From assembly GCF_010119225.1 (NCBI RefSeq), contig NZ_WNKF01000004.1:62001-126000 (forward strand): 64,000 nt of DNA, given 5' to 3'. Numbering within the stretch: the first letter of the stretch is position 1; every line of letters begins with the position of its first letter. The position numbers and the translations under genes are program-made. This document shows positions 9,091 to 17,245 of the stretch, in pieces. The notes below the pieces were generated by a model. That model had not been told where the DNA came from. It worked only from the letters and a program-made list of their open reading frames with translations, and did not search any database. The stretch comes from Cyclobacterium roseum (GTDB lineage Bacteria; Bacteroidota; Bacteroidia; Cytophagales; Cyclobacteriaceae).

Positions 9091-9699
9091 ATGAATCTAT
9101 TTGACAAACCGGCTTATCCTTCCAAAAACCTACTACCCCAGGATGGCCAGGCGTACTATCATGGCAAGGTGATCCCCGGAGTGAAAGCCGATGATTACTT
9201 TAAGTCTTTGTGGGATACCATCGCCTGGAAAAACGATGAGGCGGTCATTTTTGGAAAAAAAATCGTAACCAAACGAAAAGTAGCCTGGTACGGGGATCAG
9301 GAATTTGAATACACCTATTCCCATATCACTAAAAGAGCCCTTCCCTGGACGAAAGAGCTCTTGGAGATCAAAAGGATTACCGAGCGGAGCACCCGGGAAA
9401 CATATAATTCCTGCCTGCTGAATCTTTATCATTCCGGTGAGGAAGGGATGGCCTGGCACAGTGACGGCGAAAAAGACCTGAAAAAGCACGGTGCCATTGC
9501 CTCTATCAGCCTGGGCGCAGAGCGGAAATTTGCCTTTAAACACAAGGAAAGCAAGGAAACGGTCTCCCTATATCTTGAACATGGGAGCCTTTTGCTCATG
9601 AAAGGCACCACCCAAGACCATTGGCTCCATCGCCTGCCACCAACCAAGAAGGTACCGGCACCAAGAATTAACCTCACGTTTAGGTATATTAATCAGTAG
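9091..9699 (+). CDS. AlkB-like Fe(II)/2-oxoglutarate dioxygenase
   Basis: A 202-residue DNA/RNA demethylase of the AlkB family, which oxidatively removes alkyl groups from N1-methyladenine and N3-methylcytosine. The Fe ligands appear in WHSDGEKDL (HxD) and in the later DHWLHRLPPT (His), and the 2-oxoglutarate Arg is in the terminal motif RINLTFR. The segment NSCLLNLYHSGEEGM is the family nucleotide-recognition lid region. It stands alone between the TetR gene (divergent) and the aldehyde dehydrogenase gene (convergent, 7 bp gap). Regulation by the nearby TetR is possible but not shown, since the palindrome is closer to the regulator gene. Confidence 0.93.
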   Translation: MNLFDKPAYPSKNLLPQDGQAYYHGKVIPGVKADDYFKSLWDTIAWKNDEAVIFGKKIVTKRKVAWYGDQEFEYTYSHITKRALPWTKELLEIKRITERSTRETYNSCLLNLYHSGEEGMAWHSDGEKDLKKHGAIASISLGAERKFAFKHKESKETVSLYLEHGSLLLMKGTTQDHWLHRLPPTKKVPAPRINLTFRYINQ

Positions 9700-9706
9700 C
9701 AAATGA

Positions 9707-11104
9707 TTACTGCCTTTTCAGAACGGCTTTAATGTTTACGAATTCCTTTAGTCCGAATCCACCGTGCTCCCGGCCATAGCCTGAATTTTTAACCCCACCG
9801 AATGGCATGGCAGGATCAGCCAAACCAAAGGTATTGATAAACACCATTCCTGTGTCAAAGTGCTTCTCTGCCATTTCGATGGCCGCAGCTTCATCTTTGG
9901 AGAAAATCCCCCCGCCCAGTCCGAAGCGGCTGTCGTTGGCAATGCGCATGGCATCTTCATTATCCCTGGCTTTGATCAATGAGGCTACCGGGCCAAAAAG
10001 TTCATCCTCATAAGCTACCTGTCCCGGCTGTACATTTTCCAACACCGTGGCGGGATAAAAGAATCCGTTTCCATCAGGGATTTTCCCTCCACAGGCGATC
10101 CTGGCTCCCTTCTCAACGCTGTTCACCACTTGTTCATGTAACTCTTGGCGGAGATCCTGACGTGCCATGGGACCCAATTCGGTGCTCTCCTCATTCGGAT
10201 CACCCGTTTTTACATCACTCATGGCTTTCACGAATTTTTCCCGGAATTCCTCGTAGACCTTTGCGGTTACAACAAAGCGCTTCGCAGCAATACAGGTTTC
10301 GCCGTTATTGTAAATACGGCCTTTCACGCAGGCCTTTACCGCCAGGTCGATATCGGCATCGTCAAAGACCAGGTAGGCATCGTTGCTACCTAATTCCAAC
10401 ACCGTTTTTTTCAACTCAGCGGTGGCTGATTGCCCGATCTTTCGTCCTGCACCTGGACTACCTGTGAGTGTTACGCCTCGCACCCATTTATTTTTAATCA
10501 CCGCATCCGACTGATCGTGATTGATTACTAATGTGGTGAACAGGCCCTGCGGGATGCCAGCGTTTTTGTATATACGCTCCAGCAGTTTACCCGACCCGGT
10601 TACGTTTGAAGCGTGCTTCAATAACACAGCGTTACCTGCCATCAAGCTGGCTATCGAATACCGCACCACCTGGTAACTTGGATAATTCCAGGGCTGAATA
10701 CCGTAAACCACCCCGATAGGGGCATATGAGACGCGTCCCTTGCTTCCATTGACCATGTCACGCTCCTCGGTTTTCAGCTCATTTGGCCCAATCTCAGCCG
10801 TATATTTACAAATGGCAGCGCATAAATCCACTTCTTGCCGGCTTTGTATTAGCGTCTTCCCCATCTCATCCGTCATCAATTGCGCCAACTCTTCCTTGGC
10901 ACCGAGCAGCGCTTTTCCGATCGCTTTTATCTGTTCAGCACGTGCTTCGACGGGGACTCCCCTCCACGTTAGGAAGGCTTGATGGCATTTTGAAATGGCC
11001 TCTTCAACCTCTTCGTTGCTCATGTATTGGTAGTGATCAAGCATTTCTCCTGTTGTAGGATTAATGGTTTCTATTGTTTCTTTTTCACGCATCGTATTTT
11101 CCAT
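9707..11104 (-). CDS. NAD(P)-dependent aldehyde dehydrogenase, succinate-semialdehyde type
   Basis: A 465-residue ALDH superfamily enzyme oxidising an aldehyde to the acid. The general base Glu is in LELGSNDAYLVFDD and the nucleophile Cys in NNGETCIAAKRF. The motif PWNYPSYQVVRYS and the C-terminal segment MPFGGVKNSGYGREHG match the SSADH/GabD-2 (YneI-like) group. Two ATG starts are possible (11104 and 11092, MREKE); the difference does not affect the fold. The SDR gene upstream ends 19 bp before it on the same strand, so the two are probably an operon (SDR first). Exact aldehyde substrate cannot be deduced. Confidence 0.9.
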   Translation of the reverse strand: MENTMREKETIETINPTTGEMLDHYQYMSNEEVEEAISKCHQAFLTWRGVPVEARAEQIKAIGKALLGAKEELAQLMTDEMGKTLIQSRQEVDLCAAICKYTAEIGPNELKTEERDMVNGSKGRVSYAPIGVVYGIQPWNYPSYQVVRYSIASLMAGNAVLLKHASNVTGSGKLLERIYKNAGIPQGLFTTLVINHDQSDAVIKNKWVRGVTLTGSPGAGRKIGQSATAELKKTVLELGSNDAYLVFDDADIDLAVKACVKGRIYNNGETCIAAKRFVVTAKVYEEFREKFVKAMSDVKTGDPNEESTELGPMARQDLRQELHEQVVNSVEKGARIACGGKIPDGNGFFYPATVLENVQPGQVAYEDELFGPVASLIKARDNEDAMRIANDSRFGLGGGIFSKDEAAAIEMAEKHFDTGMVFINTFGLADPAMPFGGVKNSGYGREHGGFGLKEFVNIKAVLKRQ

Positions 11105-11123
11105 TTTTTCAGATTTATACTTT

Positions 11124-11864
11124 TTATCCCTGCTCTGTTGGCATCAGGTACACATCGTTGATGTTTACCCTGTCCGGCTGATTTAAGGCGTAGAAAATGG
11201 CATTGGCAATATCTTCCGCCTCAAGGGTGGTCATATCCTTCATTCCTTTCAGTTTTTCCTTAATGTCATCGTCCGTGATGGTTTCAAACAAGTTTGTATT
11301 CACAGCCCCTGGCTCTATGGAGGTCACGTTTATACCGTACAGGGGTGCCAACTCCTTTCTCAAGCCCTCGGAAAACATTTTTACCGCTACCTTGGTGGCA
11401 CAGTAGATGGCCCCGCCGGGGAAGTAATTGTGCGCTGCCGAAGAGGATATGTTGATAATATGACCGCTTTTATTCGTGCGCATCGTCGGCAATACGGCCG
11501 CCACTCCGTTGAGTACGCCTTTAATGTTGACATCTACCATCTTCTCCCACTCATCGGTCTTGAGTTTTTCGACGAATGATAGGGGCATCAGTCCCGCATT
11601 ATTGATCAATACATCAATGGAACCGTACTCAGCCAGCGTTTGAGAAACGGCTTCTCCAAATTCAGCTGGTTTTGTAACATCCGTTTTTACAACCAATGCG
11701 TTCCCGCCATCGGATACAATCTTATCTTTTAATTTATTTAGTTCATTTTCACTGCGGGCACACAATACCACAGCGGCACCTTCCTTTGCCAATTTAGTCG
11801 CCGTAGCTTTCCCTATTCCGCTGGAAGCTCCTGTTATGATTACTACTTTGTTTTTCAAGTCCAT
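11124..11864 (-). CDS. Short-chain dehydrogenase/reductase (YdfG-like)
   Basis: A 246-residue classical SDR. The Rossmann glycine motif GASSGIGKAT is at residues 12-21, NNAG near residue 88, and the catalytic Ser and YxxxK (SSSAAHNYFPGGAIYCATK) near residues 140-158. The overall sequence resembles the NADP-dependent 3-hydroxy-acid dehydrogenase/serine dehydrogenase (YdfG) type. It is the first gene of a likely two-gene unit with the aldehyde dehydrogenase, suggesting alcohol or hydroxy-acid to aldehyde to acid oxidation, or detoxification. The promoter must lie in the 640-bp region to its right. Confidence 0.9.
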   Translation of the reverse strand: MDLKNKVVIITGASSGIGKATATKLAKEGAAVVLCARSENELNKLKDKIVSDGGNALVVKTDVTKPAEFGEAVSQTLAEYGSIDVLINNAGLMPLSFVEKLKTDEWEKMVDVNIKGVLNGVAAVLPTMRTNKSGHIINISSSAAHNYFPGGAIYCATKVAVKMFSEGLRKELAPLYGINVTSIEPGAVNTNLFETITDDDIKEKLKGMKDMTTLEAEDIANAIFYALNQPDRVNINDVYLMPTEQG

Positions 11865-12508
11865 CTTTTATTCTTTTGGGGAGTTATTGAATTTACCTTA
11901 AGCGAGCCAAAGATTAAGCCGGAAGTTCAATCGCTTTAAAACGCTGTCATAGGGACATTTTTACGCTTACAGTTAACTATCTATGGGGTGGGATGAGAAA
12001 AATGGGGATTTTATGACACCACTCATTTATCAGACCAAAATGCTCAGGCCTTAGGTTAATTTACTTACCCTTACTTCTGCAAACCGTTTTCGGGACCTGG
12101 ATTGGTGTATAATACAACATCTTTTGGAAAAATGCATTTCGCCAAAACCTTTCTAAACGATAGGGTCTTCGAAAGGTAAAATTCCGGCGAATTGGGATGG
12201 GTTAATCCCCTGCAGCCCTTTGATGCCAAAAAATTACAAAAACAATTGAAAAAAGAGCTAAAACGTTGAAAGGCTTCCCTGGGATTTAAAGGAAACCCAG
12301 GAAATGCACCCACAAAAAGGAGCTGAACCATACTTCCATGGCTTTAGGCAGGATAGGCAAATGCCCACCACAAATTGAATTTCTTCGGAATTGCATCCGT
12401 ATTATAGGAATACCGGTTGGAACCGTTCTTTGGTCTCGATCATCATTACGATTACCAATATTGCTGTGGCTGGATACTGGCTACCGCCTCATTTTTGCGG
12501 TACGTTTT
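11865..12508. other. Long intergenic region, no gene supported
   Basis: About 640 bp between the SDR gene (its 5' side) and the 3' end of the molybdenum hydroxylase gene. Short open frames exist on both strands (for example 12071-12331 minus and 12338-12559 plus) but none carries a recognisable motif and their composition is irregular. A short plus-strand hydrophobic stretch near 12430-12500 could be a decayed membrane-protein fragment, but I cannot assign it. It must hold the promoter of the SDR/ALDH unit. Confidence 0.5.
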
Positions 12509-14800
12509 TCAAACAAAAACTTCCTTAACCGGCAATTCATAAATCCGTTTCCCTTTTAATTTGTATAAGGCATTGCACAGGGCCGGGATAAAGGGAGGGA
12601 CGGGAGGTTCGCCCACACCGGTTGGTTTTTCGGTGCTTTCTATAATGTGCGTGAAAATCTTTTTCGGGGCCTGGGTCATGCGAATGATCTGGTAGCCATC
12701 AAAATTATTTTGAATAACCCGCCCATTCTCAAATTGAATGGCCGAAGAAAGGGCCAGGCTGGTCGCAAATTGCGCGCCTCCTTCAAATTGGGAGCGGATG
12801 CGGTCGGTATTAACAGGGATCCCGCAATCCACGGCATAATGCACCTCCGGGATGATCAGATTTCCAGCCTCATCTTCTGCTACTTCCACGATGCAGGCCA
12901 CATAGGTAAGAAAGCTCTTGTGAGCCGCAAAGCCGAGGGTTTTCCCATCCTTTTCCGCACTGCCCCAGCCGGCCTCTTGCGCCACGCGTTGGATCACCTT
13001 TTTCATCCGGGCAGTATCCCAGGGGTATTCTTCTATCGCCTCACCATAATTGGGATAGGCTCCTTTCATTTCTTCGCTAAAAGCGAGTTGACGGTCTTCC
13101 CCTAACAGCGAAAGTACATAGCCAACCGGATCCATTCCCTGCTCCTCAGCGATTTCATCCAACATGCTACAGATCGCAAAGGCATGGTGAATGTTACTTA
13201 CCGAGCGCAGCCAGCCAACCCGGGTATGGGCCTTGGCCTCATGGGACTCGATCCGGATGTTGGGCACCTCGTAGGGAAAATCGGTACAGCCCAGTCCCAT
13301 TTCTCCATCCGAAGGATGCAATTCATCGGCACTGGAGGTTCCGCCAATGGCCGGAAAAACGGTATGGTGATTCCAGGCAGTTAATTTGCCGGTAGCATCA
13401 AGACCTGCCTTGATCCGCTGGGCACTGTGGGAATGGTAAAAATCGTGGTGAATATCATCTTCCCGGGTCCATTGTACCCTTACCGGCTTTTGAATGGCTT
13501 TGGATAGCAAGGCAGCCTCTACCACGTAGTCGGGCTTTGACTTCCTTCCAAAACCTCCTCCCAGCAGGGTCACATTTACCCGCACCTGGGAAACTTCTAT
13601 TTCCAGGGCTTCTGCCACGGAATCCCGGGCCCATTGGGGGTGTTGGGTTGGAGCCCATATTTCAATGCTTCCATCCTCTTTGTAATCTGCCAGCGCTGTA
13701 GGCGGTTCGATGGTGGCATGGGCGTAATAAGGAGCCCGGTAGGTATTTTCAAAAATTCTCCCTCCGCTGCTGAATGCCTGCTTTACATCTCCCTTTTCCC
13801 TTCTCAAGCGCCCTTCCTTTAGCGTGCTTTCGATCATGGCTTCCATCTGCGTCGCACATTGATAATCCTGATTTTCTCCCAGCTCCCAATCCACCTCCAG
13901 TGCTTCCCTTCCTTTCATAGCGGCCCAGGTATGGTCTGCAATGACTGCCAACCCTTCCAAAGGCTTGTTCAGTCCCGGGTGCACCCCATTGCCCGAAATC
14001 TGCACAACCTTATTTACCCCCGGAACCTGTAGGGCCTTTTCCTCATTGTACGTACGGATCTTTCCGCCTACCACAGGACTTCTTAAAATTACTGCAATTT
14101 GCTGTCCGGGCAGGTCCACGTCTGCCCCGAAAAGTGCTTTTCCTTCGGTAATGTCTTTGACATCGTAAATAGGCACCGACTTGCCTACCAGTTTGTAATC
14201 GCTCAATTTACGCAGGGTCAGTTTTTCCGCTTCCGGAATCGGCATCTGCTGTAATAACTCCACCAACTCTCCAAAAGGAACTGTTTGGCCAGAGGCCTGA
14301 TGAACGACCATTCCCTCCCGGGTATCACAGCCGGAAGCCTCAACATTCCATTCTTGGGCGGCTGCTTCCACGAGCATGTGCCGAGCAGTGGCCCCGGCCC
14401 GGCGCATGGGTTCGAAAAACATGCGAATCGAATAGGATCCATCTGTATTTTGATCGCCGTAAGTGGCTTCATCACCCACGGCCTGTTGAATTTTTACAGC
14501 TTTCCAGTCCGCCCCCAATTCGTCCGCAACAATCATGGGCAAGGTGGTCCGGATGCCCGTGCCCATCTCGGAACGGTGGGCAATGATGGTAACCGTATTG
14601 TCGGAATCGATACTCAGGTAGGCATTGGGAGCAAAGGTTACCGTTTCTCCTTTGGGTCCGGAGCATTGAAAATTAACACCAAGCACAAAGCCCCCACCGA
14701 TGAGGGAGCTTAGTTTCAAAAAGTCCCTTCTGCCGGGAATAAACAGCTTGCTCTTGTCGGCGGGCACTTTTTTCGATAAAAACGGAAGTTTAGGTATCAT
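12509..14800 (-). CDS. Xanthine dehydrogenase family molybdopterin-binding subunit (IorB-like)
   Basis: The large catalytic subunit (763 residues) of a molybdenum hydroxylase, which inserts an oxygen from water into a C-H bond of an N-heterocycle or aldehyde. A twin-arginine signal GRRDFLKLSSLIGGG at residues 23-37 indicates export by the Tat system, as in isoquinoline 1-oxidoreductase beta-like proteins. The Mo-cofactor loops include LLGGGFGRKSKPD and the C-terminal GVGEPPVPPF, whose Glu is the catalytic base. It lies 22 bp after the [2Fe-2S] subunit gene on the same strand, so the two form an operon. There is no FAD subunit, consistent with the two-subunit (IorAB) class that passes electrons to a cytochrome. 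Substrate unknown. Confidence 0.92.
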   Translation of the reverse strand: MIPKLPFLSKKVPADKSKLFIPGRRDFLKLSSLIGGGFVLGVNFQCSGPKGETVTFAPNAYLSIDSDNTVTIIAHRSEMGTGIRTTLPMIVADELGADWKAVKIQQAVGDEATYGDQNTDGSYSIRMFFEPMRRAGATARHMLVEAAAQEWNVEASGCDTREGMVVHQASGQTVPFGELVELLQQMPIPEAEKLTLRKLSDYKLVGKSVPIYDVKDITEGKALFGADVDLPGQQIAVILRSPVVGGKIRTYNEEKALQVPGVNKVVQISGNGVHPGLNKPLEGLAVIADHTWAAMKGREALEVDWELGENQDYQCATQMEAMIESTLKEGRLRREKGDVKQAFSSGGRIFENTYRAPYYAHATIEPPTALADYKEDGSIEIWAPTQHPQWARDSVAEALEIEVSQVRVNVTLLGGGFGRKSKPDYVVEAALLSKAIQKPVRVQWTREDDIHHDFYHSHSAQRIKAGLDATGKLTAWNHHTVFPAIGGTSSADELHPSDGEMGLGCTDFPYEVPNIRIESHEAKAHTRVGWLRSVSNIHHAFAICSMLDEIAEEQGMDPVGYVLSLLGEDRQLAFSEEMKGAYPNYGEAIEEYPWDTARMKKVIQRVAQEAGWGSAEKDGKTLGFAAHKSFLTYVACIVEVAEDEAGNLIIPEVHYAVDCGIPVNTDRIRSQFEGGAQFATSLALSSAIQFENGRVIQNNFDGYQIIRMTQAPKKIFTHIIESTEKPTGVGEPPVPPFIPALCNALYKLKGKRIYELPVKEVFV

Positions 14801-14822
14801 GAGCGGATGAAATAAAGTAAGA

Positions 14823-15278
14823 TTAGGACTTGGATGCGGTTAGAATGGCATCCTTGATTCGATTATAGGTGCCGCAGCGGCAGAGATTTCCGGCCATGGC
14901 CTCCTCAATTTCCGTTTCGCTGGGATGGGGGTTTTCATTCAGAAGGGCGGCGGCATTCATAAGTTGCCCGGTTTGGCAATACCCGCATTGCGGTACCACA
15001 TGCTCCTGCCAGGCTTTTTGCAAGGGATGGTCTCCATTGGCCGATAGGCCTTCGATGGTGGTTATTTTCCGATCTCCTACCGCCGAAACAGGCAAACTAC
15101 AGGAGCGCGTGGCTACACCGTCCACGTGGACCGTGCACGCGCCGCAAAGCGCTTGCCCACAACCAAACTTGGTGCCTTTAAGTGATAGCAGGTCCCGGAT
15201 GACCCAAAGCAGGGGCATGTCTTCGGGAGCGGAAACTTCTTGCATGTTTCCATTTACGGATAGACGGTATTTTTCCAT
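14823..15278 (-). CDS. [2Fe-2S] subunit of molybdenum hydroxylase (IorA/CoxS-like)
   Basis: A 151-residue small subunit carrying two [2Fe-2S] clusters that relay electrons from the Mo centre. The plant-ferredoxin cluster is in KFGCGQALCGACTVHVDG, the second in PQCGYCQTGQ and GNLCRCGTYNRI. The frame is open back to an ATG at 15368, but the family N-terminus matches MEKYRLSVNGN at 15278, and the upstream extension is not conserved in type. It is the promoter-proximal gene of the two-gene Mo-hydroxylase unit. Its upstream region is shared with the divergent blaI-like gene and contains two BlaI-type operators, so joint control is possible. Confidence 0.92.
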   Translation of the reverse strand: MEKYRLSVNGNMQEVSAPEDMPLLWVIRDLLSLKGTKFGCGQALCGACTVHVDGVATRSCSLPVSAVGDRKITTIEGLSANGDHPLQKAWQEHVVPQCGYCQTGQLMNAAALLNENPHPSETEIEEAMAGNLCRCGTYNRIKDAILTASKS

Positions 15279-15401
15279 GGCATCTGTTTTCTGATAAGGA
15301 ACTTTAATATAATAAAATTCTGAAAAACCTGCAGTCATTTCACTACTATTCTTCTTATTTCCACTCATTTAGTGAAAAAGAATCTGCCAAACCAGTGAGT
15401 A

Positions 15402-15435
15402 TACGATATTTTCGTATTTTTACGAATTATTCGTA
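15402..15435. promoter_or_regulatory. Twin BlaI/MecI-type operators
   Basis: Two 15-bp palindromes lie in tandem: TACGATATTTTCGTA (15402-15416) and TACGAATTATTCGTA (15421-15435), centres 19 bp apart. Both have TACGA and TCGTA half-sites, similar in form to the TACAnnTGTA sites of BlaI/MecI. They precede the BlaI-family gene at 15469 and lie between it and the divergent Mo-hydroxylase unit. A TATGTTTT box at 15450-15457 could be the -7 element of the regulator gene, placing the operators over or just upstream of the -33 region. Function is inferred. Confidence 0.75.
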
Positions 15436-15468
15436 GGAAAACTAATTAATATGTTTTATCTTTAAATC

Positions 15469-15843
15469 ATGGAAGCATTGACAAGTAACGAAGAACAGGT
15501 AATGGGAATCATTTGGCAACTGGAAAAAGCACTGGTTCGCGACGTATTGAATCATTATCCGGAACCCAAACCTCCCTACACTACCCTGGCCTCTATCATC
15601 AAGCAGTTGGAGAAGAAAGGGTATCTGGATCACCAGACCTATGGCACCACCCATGAATATTTCCCAGTAATCAGCAAAAAGACTTACCAACACCGGAGTT
15701 TCAACCGGATGGTAAAGAACTACTTTGAAGGGTCTGCCAAAAATGTGCTGTCATTTATGGTAGCAGAAAACAAGCTCTCCGAAAAGGATCTGAACGAACT
15801 GGAAGAAATGGTTGAAAAACTCCAAAAAAATAAAAAATCATGA
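15469..15843 (+). CDS. BlaI/MecI/CopY family transcriptional repressor
   Basis: A 124-residue winged-helix repressor. The N-terminus LTSNEEQVMGIIWQLEKALV and the recognition-helix/wing region PPYTTLASIIKQLEKKGYL followed by THEYFPVISKKTYQ are the family signature. The C-terminal third is the dimerisation and protease-cleavage segment. It overlaps the next gene, a BlaR1-like membrane metallopeptidase, by 4 bases (ATGA), so the pair is translationally coupled. By analogy with BlaI-BlaR1 the protease would inactivate the repressor on an envelope signal. In Bacteroidota this pair is common and usually not linked to a beta-lactamase; none is seen here. Confidence 0.94.
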   Translation: MEALTSNEEQVMGIIWQLEKALVRDVLNHYPEPKPPYTTLASIIKQLEKKGYLDHQTYGTTHEYFPVISKKTYQHRSFNRMVKNYFEGSAKNVLSFMVAENKLSEKDLNELEEMVEKLQKNKKS

Positions 15844-17081
15844 ATGCACTGCTGAATTACTTATGGGAAGGAAGCGTCTGTCTGGCTTTGATGGGGCTTT
15901 TTTACAGGCTTTTCCTGACCGGAAATACCTTCTTTGCCTGGAACAGAGCCTATTTGTTGACCGCTTTTGGGATCGCCTGGATCGTACCCGCCCTGAACAT
16001 TCCCCTGCTAACTGAGACAATAGTCTTACAGGAAGCACTCACTTTCCAGTTACCTACGGTGGAATTATCTCCTAAGAACCTGCAGACGGAAACAAGTGGC
16101 TGGTCTACCCTGGGCGTTTTGCTTTCAGGGGTTTACCTGACAGGTTTGGTCTTTTTCCTTATTCGGTTTGGCTGGGGACTGAGGATCTTATATATCCAGG
16201 CAGTCATCGCCAAGAAAGTTAGCTGGGGCAGCTATACCCTTCTGGAGCATCCGGATTTTGAACCTTCTTCTTTTTTCCATTGGATCTTTTTACCTCCCAA
16301 ACAGAAAAACAAGGTGGATCGAGACTGGATCCTTGCTCATGAAGCTGCTCATGGAACACTGCTGCATAGCCTGGATGTCTTGCTATATCAATTGCTAAAA
16401 ATCACCTTCTGGTTTTTCCCGTTTATCCGGTATTTCGAAAGGGCCTTATTGGAAGTGCACGAGTACCAGGTAGACCAGATGATGACTCAAAACCATCCCA
16501 AAGAAGCTTATGTAGACCTATTGCTGCACTTAATACGACCGGTTCAGCAGGGCACTTTAGTTAATAATTTCAATCAATTTCAACTCAAAAAACGACTCAA
16601 CATGATGTATCAACCCAAATCCCCCCGGATGGCCCGAATCAATTATGCGCTGGCCATACCATTAGTAGGCTTACTGTTTGTTTTCTTTGCCTGCGAAACA
16701 CAGGATGAAAAACCCAATTTAGATCAATCCACCCCTGAACAGATTTCCGAGCGCGTTATGCAGGGAGAAGTATTCGATGTGGTAGAAGATATGCCCGTTC
16801 CCGAGGGAGGAATGGAGGGCTGGAACGCCTTCCTGAGTGAAAACCTCAGCTATCCGGAAGCGGCCCGAAAGGATAGCATCGAAGGAACCGTCTATGCGGT
16901 ATTTACCGTAAATACGGAAGGTAGTATCCATGATGTGGAACTGCTGCGAGGAGTGGATCATCGTTTGGATCAGGAAGCCCTCCGGGTACTACGAAAGGCT
17001 CCCGCCTGGACCCCTGGAAAACAAAAAGGGATAGAAGTACCCGTGAAAATGCGTGTTCCAATCCGATTTAAATTAAATTAA
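15840..17081 (+). CDS. BlaR1/M56-family membrane metallopeptidase fused to a TonB C-terminal domain
   Basis: A 413-residue inner-membrane sensor-protease. The N-terminal half has several hydrophobic helices (about residues 3-20, 35-55, 95-115) and the zinc-protease motif HEAAH at about residue 167, followed by EVHEYQVDQM carrying the third ligand region. A further helix near residue 265 (ALAIPLVGLLFVFFACE) leads to the periplasm. Residues 315-413 are a TonB C-terminal-type domain (NLSYPEAARKDSIEGTVYAV, then APAWTPGKQKGIEVPVKMRV). This M56-TonB_C fusion is characteristic of Bacteroidota. It is co-translated with the BlaI-like repressor. The HEAAH motif is a relaxed HExxH and is intact. Confidence 0.92.
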   Translation: MNALLNYLWEGSVCLALMGLFYRLFLTGNTFFAWNRAYLLTAFGIAWIVPALNIPLLTETIVLQEALTFQLPTVELSPKNLQTETSGWSTLGVLLSGVYLTGLVFFLIRFGWGLRILYIQAVIAKKVSWGSYTLLEHPDFEPSSFFHWIFLPPKQKNKVDRDWILAHEAAHGTLLHSLDVLLYQLLKITFWFFPFIRYFERALLEVHEYQVDQMMTQNHPKEAYVDLLLHLIRPVQQGTLVNNFNQFQLKKRLNMMYQPKSPRMARINYALAIPLVGLLFVFFACETQDEKPNLDQSTPEQISERVMQGEVFDVVEDMPVPEGGMEGWNAFLSENLSYPEAARKDSIEGTVYAVFTVNTEGSIHDVELLRGVDHRLDQEALRVLRKAPAWTPGKQKGIEVPVKMRVPIRFKLN

Positions 17082-17105
17082 AGAACACGGATTGTTGTTA
17101 ATCCC

Positions 17106-17150
17106 TCCCTGGCGGACAGAAATGAATTTTCTACCTGCCAGGGATTTTTT
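17106..17150 (+). terminator. Probable rho-independent terminator
   Basis: Stem TCCCTGGC (17106-17113) pairs with GCCAGGGA (17137-17144), 23-base loop, followed at once by six T. It lies 25 bp after the BlaR1-like stop codon. The loop is long but stem and T-run are well formed. Confidence 0.7.
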
Positions 17151-17245
17151 GGGTTTACTTCACAAAAAATTTCATTAAATTTACTTTTAGATTAAGTAAA
17201 TGGTTTAGTGGAGTTTGATAGCGTTTATATCTTGGAATTTTTTGT

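Noticed and set aside
12071-12559. Short frames on both strands in the gap before the Mo-hydroxylase
   Set aside because: No motif, no context, and irregular composition. A permease fragment was considered for the 12430-12500 region but the match was too weak.
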